Source: Gammaproteobacteria bacterium (GTDB lineage Bacteria; Pseudomonadota; Gammaproteobacteria; SZUA-229). Taken from it: a stretch of 64,000 bases of DNA. The notes under the pieces were generated by a model, which was not told the origin of the DNA, did not search any database, and worked only from the letters and a program-made list of their open reading frames with translations. Positions 57,873 to 64,000 of the stretch are shown here, piece after piece. The DNA lies in assembly GCA_026195255.1 (NCBI GenBank), contig JAPHSS010000001.1, positions 57,043 through 121,042 of the forward strand, read 5' to 3'. Within the stretch, counting starts at the first letter, position 1; each line of letters begins with the position of its first letter. Made by a program: the position numbers and the translations under genes.

Positions 57873-58310
57873 ATGAATCTATACTTAGTTAAAAAAATTT
57901 TCATTCTAATTACTTTCTTCTTATACCTTATCGGCACATCTTCATTAGCAACTGCTGCAGACCATAAAATGGTAATACAAATTAACTCTAAAGACAAAGT
58001 TACTCACAAAATGGGGTTAATTAATGCTGGAAACCTGAAGAGCCAGCTTGGCATTAACAATGTTGATGTTGAGGTAGTAATTTATGGACCCGGATTATCA
58101 ATGGTTAAAGCCGATAGTGTATTTAAAAATCGAATCCAAAAACTGCAATCCAGAGGTGTTGAGTTCAGCGTATGCGGCGGCACACTTAAAGCCATTGCAA
58201 AGAAAACCGGTAAAGAACCTGAATTACTTGAAGGAATGAAACGCGTAAGAACTGGCGCATTAAGAATACTTGAGTTACAGGAAGCCGGTTACGCCTACCT
58301 TAGACCATAA
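57873..58310 (+). CDS. Secreted DsrE-family protein
   Basis: A 145-residue DsrE/F-fold protein (COG1416-like) with an N-terminal signal or anchor (about 1-31, ending ATAAD). The fold pattern HKMVIQINSKDK, VEVVIYGPGLSMV and GVEFSVCGGTLKAIAKK shows the conserved cysteine used by DsrE relatives to carry sulfur. Periplasmic members accompany sulfur-oxidation genes. Start ATG 57873 is chosen over an upstream frame extension. It forms a unit with peptide 2. Confidence 0.82.
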   Translation: MNLYLVKKIFILITFFLYLIGTSSLATAADHKMVIQINSKDKVTHKMGLINAGNLKSQLGINNVDVEVVIYGPGLSMVKADSVFKNRIQKLQSRGVEFSVCGGTLKAIAKKTGKEPELLEGMKRVRTGALRILELQEAGYAYLRP

Positions 58311-58629
58311 ATTGTGATTATTCATATCTGATCTTTCAAACATAGTTTATGTTATGACTTAATCGGACACTTTTTATTTTATAAAAAAACTTTATGAGAA
58401 CTTGAATTCTGAGGTTTCGCCTTTATGAAGAGCGTCTTCTTTAATAAAAGTCTTCCTGAATTACACCCTTGAGCTATCTTCTGCATTGGCCGAAGGCTAA
58501 CCCGAAATAAAGCCCAAACATTGTAAGATCAAATCTAAGCCTGTTAAATAGAATAAAAAACTAATACACATAAACTCTATTAAGCTAGATTAAACTTCAA
58601 AACGTTAAATCTAGCTGTTTCGGTGCCGA
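58311..58629. other. Intergenic region with hairpin
   Basis: About 319 AT-rich bases between convergent genes, no gene seen. One hairpin: AGCTAGATTaAAC (58583-58595) with GTTaAATCTAGCT (58604-58616), a possible terminator for the DJ-1 gene though without a strong U-run. Confidence 0.4.
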
Positions 58630-59178
58630 CTATCTAACAAGCCCTTTTTCCACCTCATCTCTTTTGCCTTTACCTTCTAACTGCTCAATTAACGTTAAGG
58701 CAAAATCCATTGCGGTACCGGGGCCTCTTGATGTAATAACTTTGCCATCGATTTCAACCGCATTATTTGTTAATTTAGTATTATTTAATTTAGTTTCGTT
58801 TAATGCACCTGGATAGCAGGTTGCTGTTTTATTATCCAGCACACCCGCTGCAGCCAGTGCTTTGGGAGCGGCGCAGATAGCCGCAAGATAACTGTTATTT
58901 GCAGCATGATTTTTTATGATGCTTTGAACAATTTTATTATCTCGCAAATGATCGGCACCAGGTAATCCGCCTGGCAACACCACCATATCAAATTTTCTAA
59001 ACTCAAGCTTATCAATACTGGTTTGCGGTATTATTGTGATGCCTCGCGAAGCAATCACTGGCTGATCATCTAAACCAGCAGTGATTACTTCAACACCTGC
59101 GCGAGTTAATAAATCTGTTATGGTAATCGCTTCAAGTTCTTCACATCCCTGAGCTAATGGAACTAACACGCTTGTCAT
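58630..59178 (-). CDS. DJ-1/PfpI-family protein (YajL-like)
   Basis: A 182-residue DJ-1 superfamily protein. The nucleophilic-elbow cysteine is in AAICAAPKAL, with GCEELE near the N-terminus supplying the conserved Glu, and VVLPGGLPGADHL. YajL-type members respond to oxidative stress and have been proposed as chaperones or deglycases. It ends a minus-strand run behind envC and ctpA. Confidence 0.88.
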   Translation of the reverse strand: MTSVLVPLAQGCEELEAITITDLLTRAGVEVITAGLDDQPVIASRGITIIPQTSIDKLEFRKFDMVVLPGGLPGADHLRDNKIVQSIIKNHAANNSYLAAICAAPKALAAAGVLDNKTATCYPGALNETKLNNTKLTNNAVEIDGKVITSRGPGTAMDFALTLIEQLEGKGKRDEVEKGLVR

Positions 59179-59209
59179 GTCATCTCTCCTCAGTTGTCTT
59201 GGTATTAAA

Positions 59210-60547
59210 TCATTTTTTATTATTTGTAGATAATATATGCAGACCTTTAAGTAAGTTTAATGCTTCGTGAATTTTATAATCTTTCTGTAACTTTTCAGCC
59301 ATCTGGTCTTCATTTTTTTTATCTTTTATTGACCTCTTCTTTTTATCATCAGGATTACTGATATGCCCCGATAAATCTGACTCTTTTATTGGCTTGACGC
59401 CATTATGCCCCGTCGATATAACCTGCAAATTATCTAAAATAATATCCGGCACTATACCTTCAGCTTGAATTGAACGACCATTGGGCGTGAAATACCTGGC
59501 CGTAGTAAACTTAACAGCGCCTCCATTTCTTAATTCCTGTATCGTTTGTACCGAGCCTTTTCCAAAAGATTTTTCGCCCATAATTACGGCACGTTTATGA
59601 TCCTGTAATGCACCGGCTACTATTTCAGAAGCAGAAGCAGAGCCGCCGTTTATTAAAACAACGATTGGTGTATTTTTAATAACATCACCCGAGCGTGCAG
59701 TAAATTCAAAATAGGAGTCTTCTGTCCTTCCCTTGGTGTAAACAAGTTTACCTTTCTCAATAAATAGATCTGAAACATCTGCAGCTGCATTTAAAACACC
59801 ACCAGGATTATTACGTAAATCAACAATTAAACCATTTAAGGGGGCTTTATTGTTTTTGACCAGACGTTTGATTGCATCTTTTAAGTGCTGAGCTGTTTTT
59901 GATTGAAATGTACTAATTCTTACATAACCAAAACCAGGCTCTAAAATGTGGCTTTTTACACTTTTTACTTTTATTACAGCTCGTTTTATTTTAAATTTTA
60001 TTGGCTCGTCTTTGCCTTCTCGCAGCACGCTCAATTCAATTGATGATCCGGGTTTACCACGCATCAATTTGACGGCATCATTTAAACTCATGTCTTTTAC
60101 AGATTTATCATTAAGCCTGATAATTAAATCTCCAGCTTTTATGCCTGCTTTAAAAGCAGGAGTATCATCAATAGGTGATATTACTTTAACAAAACCATCT
60201 TCCGTACCTACCTGTATACCCAGACCACCAAACTGTCCTGTCGTACCGATTTTTAGTTCTTTATATTCTTCAGGATCTAAATAGGTAGAGTGGGGGTCAA
60301 GACCAGAAAGCATGCCTCGAATTGCATTCTCAAGTAATTCTTTATCTTCTACCTGTTCTACATAATCCGTTTTTATACGCGCAAAAATATCTGAAAAGTT
60401 ACGTAATTGCTCTAAAGGCAGATTCTTCTGAACAGGCGACTCTTTATTCGACTCAACCGTAGCTGCATAACTAATATTAAAACCACTAACCGCTGAAAAA
60501 CCTAGAAGAACGGCTAAAGCCACGACTTTTAGTCGATTTTGATCCAT
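59210..60547 (-). CDS. ctpA: C-terminal processing peptidase (S41)
   Basis: A 445-residue exported protease. Signal peptide about 1-29; PDZ domain about 85-170 (FGGLGIQVGTEDG); S41 catalytic core with NGGSASASEIVAGAL (Ser) and SFGKGSVQ (Lys). A long charged tail (about 390-445, KKKRSIKDKK) follows. CtpA-type enzymes trim periplasmic proteins and murein hydrolases, which suits the adjacent envC. Confidence 0.92.
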   Translation of the reverse strand: MDQNRLKVVALAVLLGFSAVSGFNISYAATVESNKESPVQKNLPLEQLRNFSDIFARIKTDYVEQVEDKELLENAIRGMLSGLDPHSTYLDPEEYKELKIGTTGQFGGLGIQVGTEDGFVKVISPIDDTPAFKAGIKAGDLIIRLNDKSVKDMSLNDAVKLMRGKPGSSIELSVLREGKDEPIKFKIKRAVIKVKSVKSHILEPGFGYVRISTFQSKTAQHLKDAIKRLVKNNKAPLNGLIVDLRNNPGGVLNAAADVSDLFIEKGKLVYTKGRTEDSYFEFTARSGDVIKNTPIVVLINGGSASASEIVAGALQDHKRAVIMGEKSFGKGSVQTIQELRNGGAVKFTTARYFTPNGRSIQAEGIVPDIILDNLQVISTGHNGVKPIKESDLSGHISNPDDKKKRSIKDKKNEDQMAEKLQKDYKIHEALNLLKGLHILSTNNKK

Positions 60548-60594
60548 GAAACTACTCCTGATTGAAATTCATCGTGAATAATAAAGATGATTTA

Positions 60595-61779
60595 TTAATT
60601 ATCTTGCAGTGCTAAATGTTGAATACTACTGGAGCACCACTTTATAGGGTTAACAGGTTTACCCTGTTTTCTTATTTCAAAATACAAACCTGATGTAGGC
60701 TGGCCGCCACTATCACCAACTGTAGCGATAACTTCACTTGCTTCTACCCAGTCACCAACCTGTTTATACAACTCCTGAGTGTAACCATATAAACTCATAT
60801 ATCCATCATTATGGTCAATAATCGTTATAAACCCATAACCCTGTAACCAGTCAGCAAAGGCAACACGCCCATGTGTAACTGCTCGAACCTGTGTGTCATA
60901 ATCCGCTTTTATAATGACGCCATTCCACTTCAGATCACCCTGTGATCGAGAGGTTCCATATTTAGCGCGCAAACCCCCTTTTACAGGCCAGGGTAATTTA
61001 CCTCTTAACTGTCCAAATGGCTTTTGATTAATCGCTTCGGCTGGTATATCCGCCAGCAGCTCACCCAGAGACATTAATAATTCTTCAATTCGACCTCTGC
61101 TTGTTTGCAAATCATTTAAGGTTAATTCCTGATTATTTATATCTTTTTCAAGCCGTGCGAGTATTTTCTTACGTTTGCTTCTGTGTTGGGCTAATTGCTT
61201 TTTCTCATTTTTCTTCGCCTTAACTAAACTAGACAAGTTTAACGTCGTTTTTTCTATGCTTATTTCTAACTTTTTTTGTTTTTCTATGCTTGATAAAAAT
61301 GTTTCTATTTCTTTACCTCGGGCTCGATTCAGGTATGTGTAATAAACCATTGCACGGCCCATTTCTGTTGGATCTTGCTGATTTAAAAGCATTTTTAATT
61401 GAGGCTGTTGCCCCATTGCATACGCTGATCTCAATTGCTCACCTAATATCTGGCGTTGTTTAGTTAAATCTCGCTTTAGTTTTTTTAGCTCACTACGTGA
61501 TAATTTTAGTTTTTCTACCGATTTTTTATGTTTTCTCTGGGTTTTTTTCAGTTTTTTAGCGCTCAACGCTATTTTTACTTCCAGCTTCCTTAAGTCTGTT
61601 CGCACAGAGTCACGTTGATCCTTATCCTGACTCAAAGCAGATAACACATTAGTGATTTTATCGCGAATACTGTCCAGTCTCTGCTGGTAGTCGGCAGCTG
61701 TTTCAGCATTAACGACGAAAGGTAAAGCTAGTATTATGCTTAAAGAGAGACGTAATATTAGTTTATAAAATCTGAGCAT
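60595..61779 (-). CDS. envC: EnvC-type murein hydrolase activator
   Basis: A 394-residue periplasmic protein: signal peptide 1-25, long coiled coil (about 28-250, very rich in Lys/Glu/Leu) and a C-terminal LytM (M23-like) domain. The zinc-binding HxxxD is replaced by WNGVI and the second His motif by YMSLYGY, so the domain is degenerate as in EnvC, which activates AmiA/AmiB amidases at the septum rather than cutting murein itself. ctpA follows. Confidence 0.9.
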   Translation of the reverse strand: MLRFYKLILRLSLSIILALPFVVNAETAADYQQRLDSIRDKITNVLSALSQDKDQRDSVRTDLRKLEVKIALSAKKLKKTQRKHKKSVEKLKLSRSELKKLKRDLTKQRQILGEQLRSAYAMGQQPQLKMLLNQQDPTEMGRAMVYYTYLNRARGKEIETFLSSIEKQKKLEISIEKTTLNLSSLVKAKKNEKKQLAQHRSKRKKILARLEKDINNQELTLNDLQTSRGRIEELLMSLGELLADIPAEAINQKPFGQLRGKLPWPVKGGLRAKYGTSRSQGDLKWNGVIIKADYDTQVRAVTHGRVAFADWLQGYGFITIIDHNDGYMSLYGYTQELYKQVGDWVEASEVIATVGDSGGQPTSGLYFEIRKQGKPVNPIKWCSSSIQHLALQDN

Positions 61780-61909
61780 ATGTTGAATACAGCTGTATTT
61801 TAGTGTTTACTGTTAAACGGTTCATCGTAAAATCCTATATTAATAAAATAAACACTGGATATGATGATTTAATTTAGTTAAAAAGTATGTATCATTTTAT
61901 GGTAGATTA

Positions 61910-61919
61910 CTAATATTAG
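61910..61919. promoter_or_regulatory. Palindrome before arsR, candidate operator
   Basis: CTAATATTAG, a perfect 10-bp palindrome in an AT-rich stretch 29 bp before the ArsR-family start. ArsR regulators usually bind AT-rich palindromes at their own promoters; this site is a guess. Confidence 0.3.
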
Positions 61920-61948
61920 CGAAAGCAATTTCAGCAGGAAGGTATTAA

Positions 61949-62284
61949 ATGGTTGCAAATATTGAAGAACCGCCACAATTAATGACCAGAGAGGAAGATA
62001 TCGATCGTGCTTCTCGCTCATTAAAAGCAATGTCACACCCATTGCGTTTAAAGATTCTGTGTACTTTACAGGATCAGGAAGTAAGTGTGCAGGATATAGT
62101 TGATAATGTGGGTACATCACAAAGCAATATATCTCAACATCTGGCAATATTACGTGACAAGGGCATTCTTGCCTCACGAAAAGATGCAAACCGCGTTTTT
62201 TATCGTGTTGGTGATGCCAGAACATTACGTCTTATTGGCATGATGCAGGAAGTTTTCTGCTCCCAGCGCTTATTGGACGATTGA
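61949..62284 (+). CDS. ArsR-family regulator with persulfide-sensor cysteine pair
   Basis: A 111-residue winged-helix regulator (LKAMSHPLRLKILCTL, TSQSNISQHLAILRDKGIL). It lacks the metal-binding ELCVCDL of ArsR/SmtB but has two cysteines, C38 and C104, 66 residues apart. SqrR (C41/C107) and BigR (C42/C108) have the same spacing and sense persulfides through this pair. The next genes encode a rhodanese and a glutaredoxin, which fits. Function as a reactive-sulfur sensor is a strong inference, not proven. Confidence 0.82.
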   Translation: MVANIEEPPQLMTREEDIDRASRSLKAMSHPLRLKILCTLQDQEVSVQDIVDNVGTSQSNISQHLAILRDKGILASRKDANRVFYRVGDARTLRLIGMMQEVFCSQRLLDD

Positions 62285-62325
62285 TAACATCTAAGTTTTT
62301 TAAATAACTTAAATACTTATTTATC

Positions 62326-62356
62326 AGCCTCTGATCACTACCCGTGACCGGAGGCT
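62326..62356. terminator. Hairpin between arsR and rhodanese
   Basis: AGCCTC (62326-62331) pairs with GAGGCT (62351-62356) and TCAC (62335-62338) with GTGA (62344-62347). A T-run is absent; partial termination or processing is possible. Confidence 0.3.
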
Positions 62357-62377
62357 TCAGCTTTACTGGAGTAAAAA

Positions 62378-62803
62378 ATGGCTCAACTCATCGAGTTCGC
62401 CACTAATAATCTTTTGCTAGTTTCTGCGCTAGCGGTTATCGCGGCATTGATTATTAAAACTGAAATAGGCTTAAAATTCACCAATATTCAACAACTTAAT
62501 GTTAATGAAGCGGTTCGCCTGATGAATGATAGTGAGGTTGTCGTACTGGACGTTCGTGAAAACAATGAATACAAAACAGGTCATATTCGTGATTCTATTC
62601 ATATTCCAATGTCTTCACTCTCCAAGCGACTAACTGAGCTTGAAAAACATAAAAACAAGCAAATTCTAGCCTATTGTCGATCTGGCAGCCGTTCAAATAG
62701 CGCCTGCCGCACCCTTAACAAGCAGGGTTTTGAACATGTTAGCAATCTCGCTGGCGGCATTATGAGCTGGACTAATGCAAACTTACCTGTAACTAATAAA
62801 TAA
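62378..62803 (+). CDS. Membrane-anchored rhodanese (YibN-like)
   Basis: A 141-residue protein with one N-terminal membrane segment (about 9-26) and a rhodanese domain; VVLDVRENNEYKTGHIRDSIHIP and active site AYCRSGSRS with the persulfide cysteine. Its place before grxC-secB-gpsA is conserved in gammaproteobacteria (yibN). Here arsR precedes it, suggesting reactive-sulfur control. Confidence 0.9.
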   Translation: MAQLIEFATNNLLLVSALAVIAALIIKTEIGLKFTNIQQLNVNEAVRLMNDSEVVVLDVRENNEYKTGHIRDSIHIPMSSLSKRLTELEKHKNKQILAYCRSGSRSNSACRTLNKQGFEHVSNLAGGIMSWTNANLPVTNK

Positions 62804-62825
62804 TTTTAACCTTAAAGAAGCATTC

Positions 62826-63089
62826 ATGTCACAAGCCGAAATCACCGTTTATTACGCTCCCTTCTGCCCTTATTGCAGCTGGGCTAAACAACTACTCAAA
62901 AAGAAGAACGTCGAATTTACTATGATCAATGTAAATGACGCCCAGGAAATTCGCCAGGAAATGGAGCAACGTGCTGGTCAAACCAGTGTGCCGCAGATCT
63001 TTATTGGTGATACTCATATAGGCGGATATGACGATATGGCAGCATTAGACGACAAGGGCGAGCTGGACCCTCTAATTGCAGCTGGCTAA
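62826..63089 (+). CDS. grxC: Glutaredoxin 3
   Basis: An 87-residue dithiol glutaredoxin: active site CPYC in YYAPFCPYCSWA, cis-Pro in TSVPQIFI, and the glutathione-binding GGYDD. It reduces disulfides and mixed disulfides with glutathione and may reduce persulfides from the rhodanese. 22 bp after the rhodanese gene. Confidence 0.94.
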   Translation: MSQAEITVYYAPFCPYCSWAKQLLKKKNVEFTMINVNDAQEIRQEMEQRAGQTSVPQIFIGDTHIGGYDDMAALDDKGELDPLIAAG

Positions 63090-63359
63090 TTTAGCCTTTA
63101 TATATACTAATATTTTTATAATTTAAATGCCGCCGCCTGGCACCGGCTTAATACGGGGCGGTGTGTTGTGCTTATTAATTTCTGAGAAGTAAACGACAAA
63201 ACAGTATGTATCTAAATTTTAAAATTCGCAGACCTTCCCCTTTAATGGTATTCTCCCCAGACAAATTCATTACGGATAGTTGAATTATCTGGTCAAAGAG
63301 ACATCTATTCGTTTAAATTATCAACACAACAATATTCAATAATAAATCAGGTTATGACA

Positions 63360-63830
63360 ATGAGCGAACAAGAAGCACAGCAACAATTTTCAATCCAGAA
63401 AATATTCATCAAAGACGTATCATTCGAATCACCCAATTCACCCGCTGTGTTTACTGAAGGTGAATGGAAACCAGAAGTTAATGTGCAAATTAATACCGAA
63501 GTGAAAACCATTAATGAAGGCCTTCATGAAGTAACACTAAGCGTTACTGTTACAGCCAAGCAACTTGAAAAGACCGCTTTTCTTGTTGAAGTTAAACAGT
63601 CTGGTATCTTTCAGCTGGTTGGTTTTGAACAGGAACAAATGGGTGGCATGCTCGGCGCTTATTGCCCTGAAACTCTATTCCCATATGCTCGTGAAGCCAT
63701 TTCAGATTTAGTAACTAAAGGTGGCTTCCCTCAAATGCTACTTTCACCCGTTAACTTTAACGCTCTTTATATGCAGCACCAGCAACAGGCTCAACAAGAA
63801 GCGGCAAAGGCAACTGAAACAGCTCACTAA
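63360..63830 (+). CDS. secB: Protein-export chaperone SecB
   Basis: SecB, 156 residues, keeps preproteins unfolded and hands them to SecA. FSIQKIFIKDVSFESPNSPAVF-type start and LEKTAFLVEVKQSGIFQL and GAYCPETLFPYAREAISDLVTKGGFPQ are conserved. ATG 63360 is preferred over 63354 because AGG lies 8 bases before it. gpsA follows after 6 bp. Confidence 0.95.
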   Translation: MSEQEAQQQFSIQKIFIKDVSFESPNSPAVFTEGEWKPEVNVQINTEVKTINEGLHEVTLSVTVTAKQLEKTAFLVEVKQSGIFQLVGFEQEQMGGMLGAYCPETLFPYAREAISDLVTKGGFPQMLLSPVNFNALYMQHQQQAQQEAAKATETAH

Positions 63831-63836
63831 GCCCTT

Positions 63837-64000
63837 ATGTCAGAGAAAAAACCCTTAAACAGGAGAATCGCTGTACTCGGTGGTGGCTCCTGGGGCACAG
63901 CACTCGCCACTCAGGTGGCTCGTGCAGAGCACGATGTGGTGTTATGGGATATCAATCCCGAACACGTGAAAAACATGCAATTAACCCATCGCAATCAGCA
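63837..64000 (+). CDS. gpsA: Glycerol-3-phosphate dehydrogenase [NAD(P)+], N-terminal part
   Basis: The first 54 codons of GpsA, cut by the window end. After MSEKKPLNRR comes the dinucleotide-binding GGGSWGTALA, then VVLWDINPEH and a start of the HRNQ region. It makes sn-glycerol 3-phosphate for phospholipids. The order grxC-secB-gpsA is conserved in gammaproteobacteria. Confidence 0.93.
   Translation, partial: MSEKKPLNRRIAVLGGGSWGTALATQVARAEHDVVLWDINPEHVKNMQLTHRNQ

Overview
The window reads as a chromosomal segment of a low-to-moderate GC gammaproteobacterium. The evidence is gene order. It carries the runs ispB / rplU-rpmA-obgE-proB / rpsT, murJ-ribF-ileS-lspA-fkpB-ispH followed by the fimU-pilV-pilW-pilX-pilY1-pilY2-pilE minor-pilin operon, dapF-DUF484-xerC-hslVU-DUF971-ubiE-ubiJ-ubiB, and rhodanese-grxC-secB-gpsA. 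A phosphoribulokinase and several secreted or regulatory sulfur-transfer proteins (two rhodanese-domain proteins, a DsrE-like protein, a persulfide-sensor-like ArsR regulator) suggest a sulfur-oxidising, perhaps autotrophic lifestyle. That is inference: no RuBisCO, sox or dsr gene lies in the window. I saw no rRNA, tRNA, CRISPR array or intact transposase.

Layout. 1-2.9 kb: start of gmk and a complete AmmeMemoRadiSam trio (amrS divergent from amrB-amrA). 2.9-15.7 kb: isoprenoid, ribosomal and housekeeping genes plus a YcgR-like PilZ protein. 15.7-23.5 kb: type IV pilus minor pilin/PilY1 operon. 23.7-28.5 kb: thiO, a secreted protein of unknown function, thiS, a 610-bp repeat-rich insert, thiG and trmB. 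28.6-34.9 kb: a PEP-CTERM-type protein, nhaD, an SLC13 permease, a divergent LysR regulator and a broken second nhaD. 35-38.4 kb: phosphoribulokinase, a FIST protein, TatD and a DUF3144 protein. 38.4-49.4 kb: a large metallopeptidase/propeller/barrel protein, then the ubi, hslVU, xerC and dapF genes. 49.4-53.6 kb: a sigma54 regulator and a peptide-rhodanese operon placed between dapF and lysA-lptM. 53.7-58.3 kb: a two-component system, an RNA methylase and a second small peptide followed by a DsrE-like gene. 58.6-64 kb: DJ-1, ctpA, envC, arsR, rhodanese, grxC, secB and the start of gpsA.

The most interesting unit is the module between dapF and lysA. A sigma54 activator with a cysteine/histidine-rich PAS domain has a TGTCATGACA palindrome at its own promoter. 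Across a shared terminator lies an oppositely oriented operon of a 43-residue secreted acidic peptide ending in EPDCD and a periplasmic rhodanese. Upstream of that operon are, in the right order and spacing, a -24/-12-like promoter, an IHF-like site and a 16-bp TCATGACATGTCATGA palindrome. About 6 kb away a second small secreted peptide ending in EPECE precedes a secreted DsrE-like protein. I propose that both peptides are single-cysteine partners of periplasmic sulfur carriers. Neither peptide belongs to a family I recognise.

Other points: two families of short palindromic repeats (26.6/26.75/34.85 kb and 0.3/31.1 kb), a frameshifted and truncated nhaD copy ending just before one of these repeats, a LysR-type palindrome overlapping its own gene's start codon, and inverted repeats upstream of the phosphoribulokinase gene.
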